A stretch of 7,469 nt of DNA from Saprospiraceae bacterium (GCA_947441325.1 CANETR010000084.1:1-7469); one strand, 5' to 3'. Counted from the stretch's first letter, positions 1 to 6,613 are shown. A program made the numbers and translations. The notes: generated by a model from the sequence alone, not told the origin.

Positions 1-105
1 AGAATTGGCAAAAAGACTGCCAATTTAAAATCGGTAATTTGGAACTCTAAAAATGAAGTTGTAGCTCAAGGTTCTTCAAATTTTTTAAAAGTCTCATCAA
101 TATAA
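1..105 (+). CDS. C-terminal end of probable hotdog-fold (PaaI-like) thioesterase, 5' truncated
   Basis: Frame 1 is open from the window edge to a TAA at 103-105, giving 34 residues. The peptide has the pattern of the last two beta strands of hotdog thioesterases: a stretch ending in VIWNSKNEVVAQGSSNFLK, where an N-x-x-G/K-x-x-V-A-x-G turn is followed by a short hydrophobic strand. Such enzymes hydrolyse acyl-CoA or related thioesters in the cytoplasm. The catalytic part lies outside the window, so the assignment rests on this tail alone and is tentative. The next gene starts 17 bases downstream on the same strand, which suggests cotranscription. It could instead be another beta-rich protein end. 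Confidence 0.45.
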   Translation, partial: RIGKKTANLKSVIWNSKNEVVAQGSSNFLKVSSI

Positions 106-122
106 TTTAACTTACGATAAAC

Positions 123-542
123 ATGAAAACTCAAATCCTATACGATATCATAGAAAAAGGCATTTTAAGAATGGGCGTAGAGCCTGAAATGGCTCGTGGA
201 GAAAATTCCGGGCAATGGGATTTTAGTCGAGGATCTGCCACTATTGCTGTTGGCTTGTCTCAAAATGAAAGGTTTCCGAATGGTTATTTTTATGTTAGCT
301 CGGTTTTAATGAGTGAATCAGATATTCATGTGACCAAGAAAGAAGCCTTTTATCAAAAACTATTAGAAATAAATGCTAGCCTTGTAAATATGCAGCTTGC
401 GCTTAGCGATGGCTGGGTACTGCTTATTTCGAACAGAGATGCAGCAGGCTTGGATGATATTGAAGTAGCCATAACTATTAATGAACTCAGCTATTATGCC
501 GATGAATTAGATGATCAGTTAAAAGACAGTTTTGCCTCTTAA
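123..542 (+). CDS. YbjN-like small protein (type III secretion chaperone-like fold)
   Basis: A 139-residue soluble, acidic protein with no signal peptide or membrane segment. It resembles the YbjN / CesT-like group: an N-terminal helix (about 4-17), a strand-rich centre (about 30-65, with WDFSRGSATIAVGL and FYVSSVLM), a helix leading to a second strand pair (LLEINASLVNMQLALSDGWVLLIS, about 80-103), and an acidic C-terminal helix ending in ELSYYADELDDQLKD. That order of helix, strands, helix, strands, helix fits the fold, whose members bind other proteins; no specific partner or enzyme activity can be assigned. The ATG at 123 is preceded by an A-rich stretch rather than a Shine-Dalgarno site. 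It lies 17 bases after the thioesterase tail and 11 bases before the Omp85 gene, so it is probably in the same operon. Fold assignment is inference. Confidence 0.6.
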   Translation: MKTQILYDIIEKGILRMGVEPEMARGENSGQWDFSRGSATIAVGLSQNERFPNGYFYVSSVLMSESDIHVTKKEAFYQKLLEINASLVNMQLALSDGWVLLISNRDAAGLDDIEVAITINELSYYADELDDQLKDSFAS

Positions 543-553
543 CAATATTTTTT

Positions 554-1969
554 GTGAAACCATTTTACCAAATTGCCTTATTCTTTTTTTTACTTTTTGC
601 ATCAGGCGGAAATTCACTGTTTGGGCAAATAGATGTGGTATATGTGAAATCTATCTCCTATGAGGGATTAAAAAAAACCAAAATTTCGGCAGTTAAAAGG
701 TACATGAACATCAAAGAAGGAGATTCTATCTCCTTAGCAGTGCTCATGAACAAATTGGAAGAAAACAGCAGAAATATTTTAAATTCAAAACTGTTTTCGA
801 AAGTAGAACTAAAAATTTTAGAATGGCAAGAAGCGAATGTAAGTATCCAATTAAAAGTTGTTGAGGCCTGGTATGTATTCCCAATTCCAATTTTTGAACT
901 TGCTGACAGAAATTTTAATGTTTGGTGGAAAGATTTTAATAGAGACATCAGTAGAGTAAATTCGGGAATTGCAGTTTACTGGCGTAATCTGGCGGGCTAT
1001 AATGACAGATTGACTTTTATAGCACAATTTGGCTTTACTAGAAAGTTTGAAATTGATTATGAAATGCCCCCAATTGGGAAAAATCAAAGATTTGGAGCTA
1101 CTTTTAATATTTTATATTCTGATAACAAGGAGAGCGTATTTAATTCAATTGACAATAAACTAGTTTTTTACAGTGATTTAAATAGCAGACAAAGACAGTT
1201 TACAAGATTTCGAACCGGACTTACTTTTCGATACCGAAAATCTGTTTACAGTAATCATTACCTGGAATTGAATTATCAAAAACTTGGGATTAGTGATTCG
1301 ATCTTTTTTAGGAATCCTGACTTTTTTCTTGGCGATAGAAGGACTCAGCGCTTCTTTACCCTTAATTATGATTATGAATTTGATAAAAGGGATGTGTGGA
1401 CATATCCACTTGATGGTTACTTTATATCAGTTAATTTAAAAAAGAGAGGATTGGGTATTTTTAACGATATTAATCAACTTTGGTTAGGTAGCCGTGTTTC
1501 ATTTTATAAGAAATTTGCTAAACGTTGGTCAATCGGATTATTAACAGAAGGTAGATATTCTTTTTTTAAGCATAAAGATCCATTTTATCAGCAGGAAGCG
1601 CTTGGCTATGATGATTCTTTCGTGAGAGGGTATCAATATTATGTTGTAAATGGACAACATTATTTTTTTTTCAGGACGGATTTAAATTTTAAAATTTTTG
1701 ATTTTAAAGTCCCTTTAAGTCAGAAAGAAAAATCACCTTTTTTTCATGAACTACCTATAAGAATACATAGCAGGATACATGGAGATTATGGATATGTTTG
1801 GGATAAATATTATTATATTGGAAATAAATTGAGCAATGCGCATATGTATTCCGGTGGTTTGGGTTTAGATTTTACTTTTTACAATTACAATATTCTGGTT
1901 CAACTAGAATATACTATTAACAGGCTTTTACAAAAAGATGTATACTTGACCGTGAAAGCAAATTTTTGA
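554..1969 (+). CDS. BamA/TamA-family (Omp85) outer membrane protein with one POTRA domain
   Basis: A 471-residue protein with a signal peptide (hydrophobic core about 7-18, probable cut after Gly24). A single POTRA-like domain follows at about 29-106: ISYEGLKKTK, then an R-x-x-x-x-x-EGD stretch and LFSKVEL. The remaining 350 or so residues are rich in alternating aromatic strands, fitting a 16-strand barrel. VRGY at 357-360 matches the conserved VRGF/Y motif of the Omp85 lid loop, and the protein ends in a strand with terminal Phe (VKANF), the usual outer-membrane insertion signal. The start is GTG at 554: it puts the signal peptide at the N terminus, and no in-frame ATG lies between it and the upstream in-frame stop at 512. 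Canonical BamA has five POTRAs and about 800 residues, so this is a reduced paralogue of unknown substrate. It could assist protein or lipid insertion into the outer membrane. It ends 18 bases before nadK. Confidence 0.85.
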   Translation: MKPFYQIALFFFLLFASGGNSLFGQIDVVYVKSISYEGLKKTKISAVKRYMNIKEGDSISLAVLMNKLEENSRNILNSKLFSKVELKILEWQEANVSIQLKVVEAWYVFPIPIFELADRNFNVWWKDFNRDISRVNSGIAVYWRNLAGYNDRLTFIAQFGFTRKFEIDYEMPPIGKNQRFGATFNILYSDNKESVFNSIDNKLVFYSDLNSRQRQFTRFRTGLTFRYRKSVYSNHYLELNYQKLGISDSIFFRNPDFFLGDRRTQRFFTLNYDYEFDKRDVWTYPLDGYFISVNLKKRGLGIFNDINQLWLGSRVSFYKKFAKRWSIGLLTEGRYSFFKHKDPFYQQEALGYDDSFVRGYQYYVVNGQHYFFFRTDLNFKIFDFKVPLSQKEKSPFFHELPIRIHSRIHGDYGYVWDKYYYIGNKLSNAHMYSGGLGLDFTFYNYNILVQLEYTINRLLQKDVYLTVKANF

Positions 1970-1987
1970 AAAATTTGATAATTATTT

Positions 1988-2872
1988 ATGAAAATAGCCA
2001 TATTCAGTCGATTCCTAAAACAAGAACACGAAAAACTTGTACGTGAACTTTTTGCCGAATTGGCAAAAAGAAAAAATATAAAGCTTTGTATATTTAAAGA
2101 ATATTTGGAGTCTTTTGAAGGTAGGGTTGATGTCGGCAATGAATTTGAGCTATTTTCAACCTATAATGAATTCAAAACTGCCGAACCAGATTTTTGTATA
2201 ACCTTAGGTGGCGACGGTACCATATTGGAGGCAGTAACAGTTATCAGAGACAGTGCAGTACCCATATTAGGTATAAACCTTGGCCGACTTGGCTTTTTAG
2301 CAATGTTTGAAAAGAACAGAATTGCTGAAGTTGTAAGCGCTATTGAACAAAATAATTTCATATTAGACCCCCGTACATTATTGACACTTGATACTTCAGA
2401 GGGTATCTTTGGTGAAACTAATTTCGCATTGAATGATTTTACGATACTAAAAAGAGATACCTCCTCTATGGTAATCATTCATACTTATGTTAATGGTGAA
2501 TTCCTCAATTCATATTGGGCAGATGGAATTATTGTAGCTACGCCAACCGGATCGACCGGCTATTCACTTAGTTGTGGTGGGCCAATTATTTTCCCTCGAT
2601 CTGGAAATTTTATTATTACACCGGTAGCGCCGCATAATTTAAATGTAAGACCCATCGTTTTATCTGATGATGTCGTTATTTCTTTTGAGATTGAAGGCAG
2701 AGCTGAAAATTTTCTTTGCACATTAGATTCTCGTTATCATACCATAAAATCGAGTTGTCAATTGGCTGTTAGAAAATGTCCTTTCAATGTAAATCTATTG
2801 CGACCAAACGATAGAAATTTCCTTTATATGATTCGGGAAAAATTGCACTGGGGGATTGATTCCAGGAATTAG
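1988..2872 (+). CDS. nadK: NAD kinase
   Basis: This 294-residue cytoplasmic enzyme phosphorylates NAD+ to NADP+ with ATP or polyphosphate, the only route to NADP. The N-terminal Rossmann-like half carries the GGDGT motif at 74-78, preceded by hydrophobic CITL and followed by ILEAV. The C-terminal beta-rich half carries TPTGSTGYS at 185-193, then LSCGGPII and PVAPHNLNVRP. Between them lies FALNDFTILKRDTSS, where ND stands in place of the more usual NE nucleotide-binding pair; to my knowledge Asp occurs in this phylum too. Length is normal for the family. The ATG at 1988 starts the usual MKIAIFSR strand. It follows the Omp85 gene by 18 bases, while 111 bases separate it from the next gene, so it probably ends the first transcription unit. 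Confidence 0.97.
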   Translation: MKIAIFSRFLKQEHEKLVRELFAELAKRKNIKLCIFKEYLESFEGRVDVGNEFELFSTYNEFKTAEPDFCITLGGDGTILEAVTVIRDSAVPILGINLGRLGFLAMFEKNRIAEVVSAIEQNNFILDPRTLLTLDTSEGIFGETNFALNDFTILKRDTSSMVIIHTYVNGEFLNSYWADGIIVATPTGSTGYSLSCGGPIIFPRSGNFIITPVAPHNLNVRPIVLSDDVVISFEIEGRAENFLCTLDSRYHTIKSSCQLAVRKCPFNVNLLRPNDRNFLYMIREKLHWGIDSRN

Positions 2873-2983
2873 GTCTGATTTTTGTTAACAATAATTCAGT
2901 TTTATCTGCGTTTTTTATCTGCAGTTGTTGGCGTCAAGACTGACAAATTTTAAATTGATTCTTAATGTCATTATTTTCAAAAG
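2873..2983 (+). promoter_or_regulatory. Intergenic leader with possible promoter and tandem 10-base repeat
   Basis: This 111-base gap separates nadK from the DUF6089-type gene. TTGTTG at 2925-2930, then a 20-base spacer and TAAATTGA at 2951-2958, loosely resembles the Bacteroidota TTG / TAnnTTTG promoter, but the second box is imperfect. Upstream, TTTTATCTGC occurs twice (2900-2909 and 2913-2922), spaced 13 bases start to start, and TTGTTAACAA at 2882-2891 is a perfect palindrome. No clear intrinsic terminator for nadK is visible. The promoter call is inference. Confidence 0.25.
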
Positions 2984-3802
2984 ATGAGAATTTTAAAAAA
3001 TATTGTTTTTCTTTTAGTTGTTGGTATTTTAAATTTGAACAGCGTTTTTGCACAAGAAGGTTGGGAATTGGGAGGTTTTGTAGGTATGTCAACTTACTAT
3101 GGAGATCTGAATCCAAAATTTAGTTTTAAAAGATTAGGCCCCTCCTTAGGCGTATTGGCACGCAAAAACTTCGACGGAAGACTTTGTTTCAGAGTAGCTG
3201 CATCTTATGCTAATGTGGGGGCTAGCGACAAAAAAGCTAAAGGAGAATTTGAAAGAGCTAGAAACCTTAGTTTTAGCTCCAATATTTTTGAAGCTTCGGC
3301 AGTGATGGAATTTAATTTTCAAGATTTTCACAGTAATACCAGAGAAGATAAACCTGTGGCGCCTTATCTGCTTGCAGGGATTGGTCTATTACATTTTAAT
3401 CCTACAGCTGTTTACGATGGCGTGAGATATAACCTTCGCGATATGGGTACCGAGGGACAGGCTAGGGGAGAAGAGTATGGATTAGTTTCCGGTGCTGTAA
3501 TTTTGGGAGGAGGAGTTAAAATTGATATGAACCCGAGCTTGAGCTGGAATATTGAAATTTCCGGCAGATTGTCATTTACAGATTATTTGGATGACGTAAG
3601 TGGTGTTTATGGTGATCCAAACGCGATTGCTGGTTATCATGGAGATATTGCTGCAGCATTGGCAGACAGGTCTGTAGAGATTGGCGAGCGAATAGGAAGA
3701 GTAGGAAGACAACGCGGGGATTCAAAATCAAATGATTCCTATGTTTTTCTTACTGTTGGGTTAGCATATCGATTTAGACCTCTAAGTTGTCCTGCATATT
3801 GA
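2984..3802 (+). CDS. DUF6089-type outer membrane beta-barrel protein
   Basis: A 272-residue protein with a clear signal peptide (MRILKN, hydrophobic core 7-18, cut after Ala23 before QEGW). The mature start, WELGGFVGMSTYYGDLNP, is characteristic of Bacteroidota DUF6089 proteins: a Gly/aromatic strand, then YYGDLN. Further strands (LGPSLGVLARKNF, EASAVMEFNFQDF, APYLLAGIGLLHFNP, GGGVKIDMNPSLSWNIEISG, SYVFLTVGLAYRF) give an 8- to 10-strand barrel pattern. Function in the family is not established; placement in the outer membrane is inferred. NAD kinase next door supports the call, because the two are often neighbours in this phylum. The ATG at 2984 is chosen since it begins the signal peptide. 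The protein ends in RPLSCPAY rather than in a terminal Phe strand. The transferase gene begins 14 bases after its stop. Confidence 0.82.
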   Translation: MRILKNIVFLLVVGILNLNSVFAQEGWELGGFVGMSTYYGDLNPKFSFKRLGPSLGVLARKNFDGRLCFRVAASYANVGASDKKAKGEFERARNLSFSSNIFEASAVMEFNFQDFHSNTREDKPVAPYLLAGIGLLHFNPTAVYDGVRYNLRDMGTEGQARGEEYGLVSGAVILGGGVKIDMNPSLSWNIEISGRLSFTDYLDDVSGVYGDPNAIAGYHGDIAAALADRSVEIGERIGRVGRQRGDSKSNDSYVFLTVGLAYRFRPLSCPAY

Positions 3803-3816
3803 TCAAATCTCAAATC

Positions 3817-4374
3817 ATGATTGGAAATGACATCGTTGATTTTAACGACTTGCCAAACATTGAAAGGTCATTAAGTAAAGCTTTTTTACAAAAAATATGC
3901 GCTAACTCCGAGATAGATACTATTTTTAAATCAGAGAGTCCTGAGAAAACCTTATGGAGAATATGGTCAATGAAAGAATCGGCCTATAAAGTAATTCTTA
4001 AAAAAGGTGCAGAGCGTTCTTTTAATCCCAAAAAACTCGAGACCTCTATTTTTGACCAAACACTCGGTCAAGTTTTAACTAAATTTGGAGAGATTAAATG
4101 CCAATCTAAGATTACCCCAGATTTTGTTCATAGCATTGCTTTCTTTTCAAATGAAATACCCTTTTGCCTGGGTGAGAAAAAGTTGATTGGGAATCAATCT
4201 GAATTTGTCAGAGCATCACTAATGGAGGATTTTCGGCATAAGTATCCGCATGTATATTCCCCAAGAATTGAAATGCGGGATACAATTCCATATCTCATAA
4301 CAGATTTTGATAGTGTAGATATTAGCCTGAGTCATCATGGAAACTATGTTGCCTGGGCTTTTGAATGCTTATAG
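3817..4374 (+). CDS. 4'-phosphopantetheinyl transferase superfamily protein (AcpS-type motif order)
   Basis: A 185-residue enzyme expected to move the phosphopantetheine arm of CoA onto a serine of an acyl or peptidyl carrier protein. MIGNDIVD at 1-8 holds the metal-binding Asp pair, WSMKESAYK at 50-58 is the W-x-x-K-E-S-x-x-K signature, and ISLSHHGNYVAWAF at 169-182 is the SxSH strand. This order (GxDIVD first, SxSH last) matches AcpS rather than Sfp, but the protein is about 60 residues longer than classical AcpS, with extra sequence around 75-160. The open frame extends up to a TTG at 3787, inside the upstream gene. I chose the ATG at 3817, since family members begin with M-I-G-x-D and this removes the overlap. 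It could be the housekeeping AcpS or a second, specialised enzyme. Confidence 0.88.
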   Translation: MIGNDIVDFNDLPNIERSLSKAFLQKICANSEIDTIFKSESPEKTLWRIWSMKESAYKVILKKGAERSFNPKKLETSIFDQTLGQVLTKFGEIKCQSKITPDFVHSIAFFSNEIPFCLGEKKLIGNQSEFVRASLMEDFRHKYPHVYSPRIEMRDTIPYLITDFDSVDISLSHHGNYVAWAFECL

Positions 4375-4965
4375 CTCAAGGCTTCTGAATTCTCTACGCC
4401 ATCTGATATATCCCATAATTGAAACAATTATATATACACAAAAAAGCAGGACATAGAAATGTGCGCCTCTGCTGCTGTATAAATAAATTGATACAGAATC
4501 GATTACTATCCAATATAGCCAGTTTTCAAGTAATTTTAATCCTATCATGAAGGTAGCCATCAGCGCAAAAACTGTTGTAAAAGCATCGAGATAGGGTGCT
4601 GCGGTTGGAGTGTAATTATCGAAAAAATAGCCTACGGCTAGTGCAACAATTGCAGCTGTGAAAATAATTTTGAAATGTTTCGCAAGGGGATAACTGACGA
4701 TTTTTTTCAAGGAACTCTCCTGCTTTTTCCAGTTTATCCAACCCCAAATAGCAGCTACAACATAGAATCCGTTTAGAAAAGTTTCGAGATACAAATTGTA
4801 ATTATAAAAAACTGAGTAGGTCGTTAAGGCAGAACCAACTATTCCGAATAACCAACAAAGAATGTGATTTCGAGCTGCTAGTATAACATAGATTACCCCG
4901 AAAATAACGGCTAATATGTCTTCGGGCGGTGTGTTTAAGAAAAAATCGCTGATTATACTGAGCAT
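4369..4965 (-). CDS. pnuC: Nicotinamide riboside transporter PnuC
   Basis: A 198-residue inner membrane protein with about seven hydrophobic segments (roughly 15-31, 33-52, 58-76, 98-115, 125-145, 149-164, 168-187). It shows the conserved aromatic pattern of PnuC: RNHILCWLFG at 32-41, LETFLNGFYVVAAIWGWINW at 60-79, ENWLYWIVID at 147-156, and GYIRWRRE near the C terminus. PnuC carries out facilitated uptake of nicotinamide riboside, which is trapped inside by phosphorylation and feeds NAD synthesis. The related PnuT carries thiamine and is usually near thiamine genes or a TPP riboswitch; neither is seen, so PnuC is preferred, though substrate cannot be proved from sequence. No NadR-type kinase lies in the window. 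It is convergent with the transferase gene, with 6 bases shared at the stops, and divergent from tilS. Confidence 0.9.
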   Translation of the reverse strand: MLSIISDFFLNTPPEDILAVIFGVIYVILAARNHILCWLFGIVGSALTTYSVFYNYNLYLETFLNGFYVVAAIWGWINWKKQESSLKKIVSYPLAKHFKIIFTAAIVALAVGYFFDNYTPTAAPYLDAFTTVFALMATFMIGLKLLENWLYWIVIDSVSIYLYSSRGAHFYVLLFCVYIIVSIMGYIRWRREFRSLEL

Positions 4966-5144
4966 TTTGTACCTTTGAATTTTAGGCTAATAAATTGTAA
5001 AATAACTAAAAAGTAAAGAGCTTTTTAGAATAGTTTTTTAATTTGGTAAGTAATAATTTATTCATGCTGGTAAAATCTCCCCACTAAATTATTTATCTCT
5101 TTGATTCTCTTTGTAGTATCTGTCATATAAAATAAAAAAATACC
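4966..5144. promoter_or_regulatory. Divergent pnuC-tilS spacer with two inverted repeats
   Basis: This 179-base AT-rich spacer contains no credible ORF and must hold the start signals for both neighbours. Two perfect inverted repeats are visible: CTAAAAAG (5006-5013) with CTTTTTAG (5021-5028), loop of 7; and AATAATTTA (5052-5060) with TAAATTATT (5085-5093), enclosing 24 bases that are less AT-rich than their surroundings. TPP riboswitch landmarks and a tRNA were looked for and not found. No TAnnTTTG box facing pnuC was seen. Confidence 0.4.
4970..4977 (+). promoter_or_regulatory. Candidate Bacteroidota -7 box (TACCTTTG) facing tilS
   Basis: TACCTTTG matches TAnnTTTG exactly and is followed by AAT. 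It lies just outside the pnuC start codon and points toward tilS, which would give a leader of about 160 bases carrying both inverted repeats of the spacer. No TTG/TTTG element is present at the usual distance upstream, so support is partial. Confidence 0.3.
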
Positions 5145-6533
5145 TTGAAGCATAACTGTTTATTATCTTTATTCAAGAACTTTATTAGGGAAGAAAACCT
5201 ATTTAATTCTGACAACAGGATACTTCTTGCGATAAGCGGAGGTATAGATTCTGCTGTTTTACTTCAGCTATTTCTTCAAATTCCAAGCGAAATAGCCATA
5301 GCGCACTGTAATTTTAAACTTCGTGCTGATGAGTCAGATGCTGATGAAGCATTTATTTCAGAACTGGCTCAAAAGTTCAAGGTCCCATTTTTTTCTGTTA
5401 GTTTTGATACCAAAAAAATTGCAAAAGAAAGGAAGATTTCCATACAGATGGCGGCACGCGACATGCGCTATCAGTGGCTTGAAGATATCAGAAAAGCTAA
5501 AGGTTTTGATTTTGTTGCAACGGCGCATCACATGGATGACAGCATCGAAACATTATTGTTGAATTTGACAAATGGTTGTGGGATAAGAGGTTTACATGGA
5601 ATTGTAGCTAAAAATGAGGAAACAAAAATAATCCGGCCGCTAATTTTTGCTACCAAGCAGGAAATTGTTGAATACGCCCAAAAAAATAATATCAGCTTCA
5701 GGGAGGATAGTTCTAATAAGTCTGTAAAGTATAGTCGCAATCTAATAAGACAGCGTATTGTCCCCATTTTAAAATCGATCAATCCCTCGCTGGAGCAAAG
5801 TTTTGCCCAGAATTTCAAGCATTTCAGAGAAACTGAAACATTGTTTAATTATGCCGTTGAAAAGCTTAGTAATGAAATACTTGAAAAGGTAAATGACGAT
5901 GAACTATTAAAAATTGATTTGACTAAATGGCAAAATATACCAGCAAAGGAAACGGTTCTCTTTGAAATGATCTATCCCTATGGGTTTAACAATAGTCAGG
6001 TTACAGAAATATTGAAACAGGCTGATAGTACTGAATCGGCAGTGTATGAATCAAGTACTCATGTGCTTTTCAGAAACTATAAAAAATTGATTCTAAAGGA
6101 AAAAGCCTTAGATCAATTGGAAGAAATATTGTTATTGAAAGAAGCTGTCGAAGGGCAGATTTCTGTTAATATCGGATCAGTCGCTTTGTTGAAATTCGAA
6201 TTTCAAAATAGTGAAGGACTTGATATCAAAAAAATAGCTGATACTGCTGCTTATTTTGATGCAGAAGAATTGCAATACCCTTTATCATTGCGTTATTACA
6301 GAAGTGGAGATTATTTCGAACCCTATGGTATGTCGGGTCAAAGAAAGAAATTGAGCAGTTTTTTTAAAGATGAGAAAATTCCTCAAAATAATAGATTTAA
6401 AATGCCACTCTTGCTTTCAAATGATAAAATTATTTGGGTTATTGGGCATAGAACATCTGAGACATTTAAAGTCAAACCCGACACGAAAAATATTGTTAAA
6501 ATTAGTTTTATGTCGTCTCTGAATCATGAATAA
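5145..6533 (+). CDS. tilS: tRNA(Ile)-lysidine synthase TilS
   Basis: A 462-residue cytoplasmic enzyme that uses ATP and lysine to convert C34 of the CAU-anticodon tRNA-Ile to lysidine, so that it reads AUA instead of AUG. The N-terminal PP-loop domain has SGGIDS at 31-36, then HCNFKLRADESD, AHHMDD at 127-132, RPLI...KQEIVEYAQ and FREDSSN with RNLIRQRIVPIL. The C-terminal domain has the family pattern LRYYRSGDYFEPYGMSGQRKKLSSFFKDEKIP and IIWVIGHRTSETFKV. Length is at the usual full size. The start is TTG at 5145: an in-frame TAA lies at 5133, and the next in-frame ATG falls well past the PP-loop, so no ATG start is possible. This start gives the normal short helix before the PP-loop. An 80-base gap precedes the OmpA gene on the same strand. 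Confidence 0.96.
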   Translation: MKHNCLLSLFKNFIREENLFNSDNRILLAISGGIDSAVLLQLFLQIPSEIAIAHCNFKLRADESDADEAFISELAQKFKVPFFSVSFDTKKIAKERKISIQMAARDMRYQWLEDIRKAKGFDFVATAHHMDDSIETLLLNLTNGCGIRGLHGIVAKNEETKIIRPLIFATKQEIVEYAQKNNISFREDSSNKSVKYSRNLIRQRIVPILKSINPSLEQSFAQNFKHFRETETLFNYAVEKLSNEILEKVNDDELLKIDLTKWQNIPAKETVLFEMIYPYGFNNSQVTEILKQADSTESAVYESSTHVLFRNYKKLILKEKALDQLEEILLLKEAVEGQISVNIGSVALLKFEFQNSEGLDIKKIADTAAYFDAEELQYPLSLRYYRSGDYFEPYGMSGQRKKLSSFFKDEKIPQNNRFKMPLLLSNDKIIWVIGHRTSETFKVKPDTKNIVKISFMSSLNHE

Positions 6534-6549
6534 CTTAGAAAAATAATAC

Positions 6550-6557
6550 TACTTTTG
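6550..6557 (+). promoter_or_regulatory. Candidate -7 box (TACTTTTG) for the OmpA-family gene
   Basis: TACTTTTG fits TAnnTTTG and lies 56 bases before the ATG at 6614, a reasonable leader length. The region 17-20 bases upstream overlaps the end of tilS and has no clear TTG element, so the call is tentative. It would allow the OmpA gene to be transcribed apart from tilS. Confidence 0.3.
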
Positions 6558-6566
6558 GAATAATTA

Positions 6567-6582
6567 TTGCATAGTTGTGCAA
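6567..6582. repeat. 16-base imperfect palindrome TTGCATAGTTGTGCAA
   Basis: TTGCA and TGCAA are perfect inverted arms, and the next two positions extend the match with one G-T wobble. It sits just downstream of the candidate -7 box and before the OmpA-family ATG, where an operator could act or a small leader hairpin could form. It is not followed at once by a T run, so it is not a typical intrinsic terminator for tilS. Confidence 0.35.
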
Positions 6583-6613
6583 ATACCTTATTTCCCCTTT
6601 AAACTACAACTAT

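Noticed and set aside
658..1087. Reverse-strand open frames of 96 and 78 codons within the Omp85 gene
   Set aside because: They lie antisense to a well-supported barrel protein, have low-complexity Ser/Phe/Lys-rich translations and show no recognisable domain.
3787..3816. TTG start for the phosphopantetheinyl transferase, overlapping the upstream gene
   Set aside because: The extra ten residues (MSCILIKSQI) precede the conserved M-I-G-N-D start, and the ATG at 3817 is the better initiation codon.
5064..5087. Tiny ORF starting at ATG 5064 in the spacer
   Set aside because: It encodes seven residues before TAA, with no ribosome-binding signal, so it cannot be supported as a gene.
4966..5144. 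TPP or NAD+ riboswitch upstream of pnuC
   Set aside because: On the pnuC strand I could not find the CTGAGA and ACCTGAT landmarks of TPP riboswitches or a recognisable NAD+ riboswitch core.
5323..5818. Forward (79 codons) and reverse (96 codons) frames inside tilS
   Set aside because: Both overlap the conserved PP-loop coding region in another frame and resemble no known family; they are shadows of tilS.
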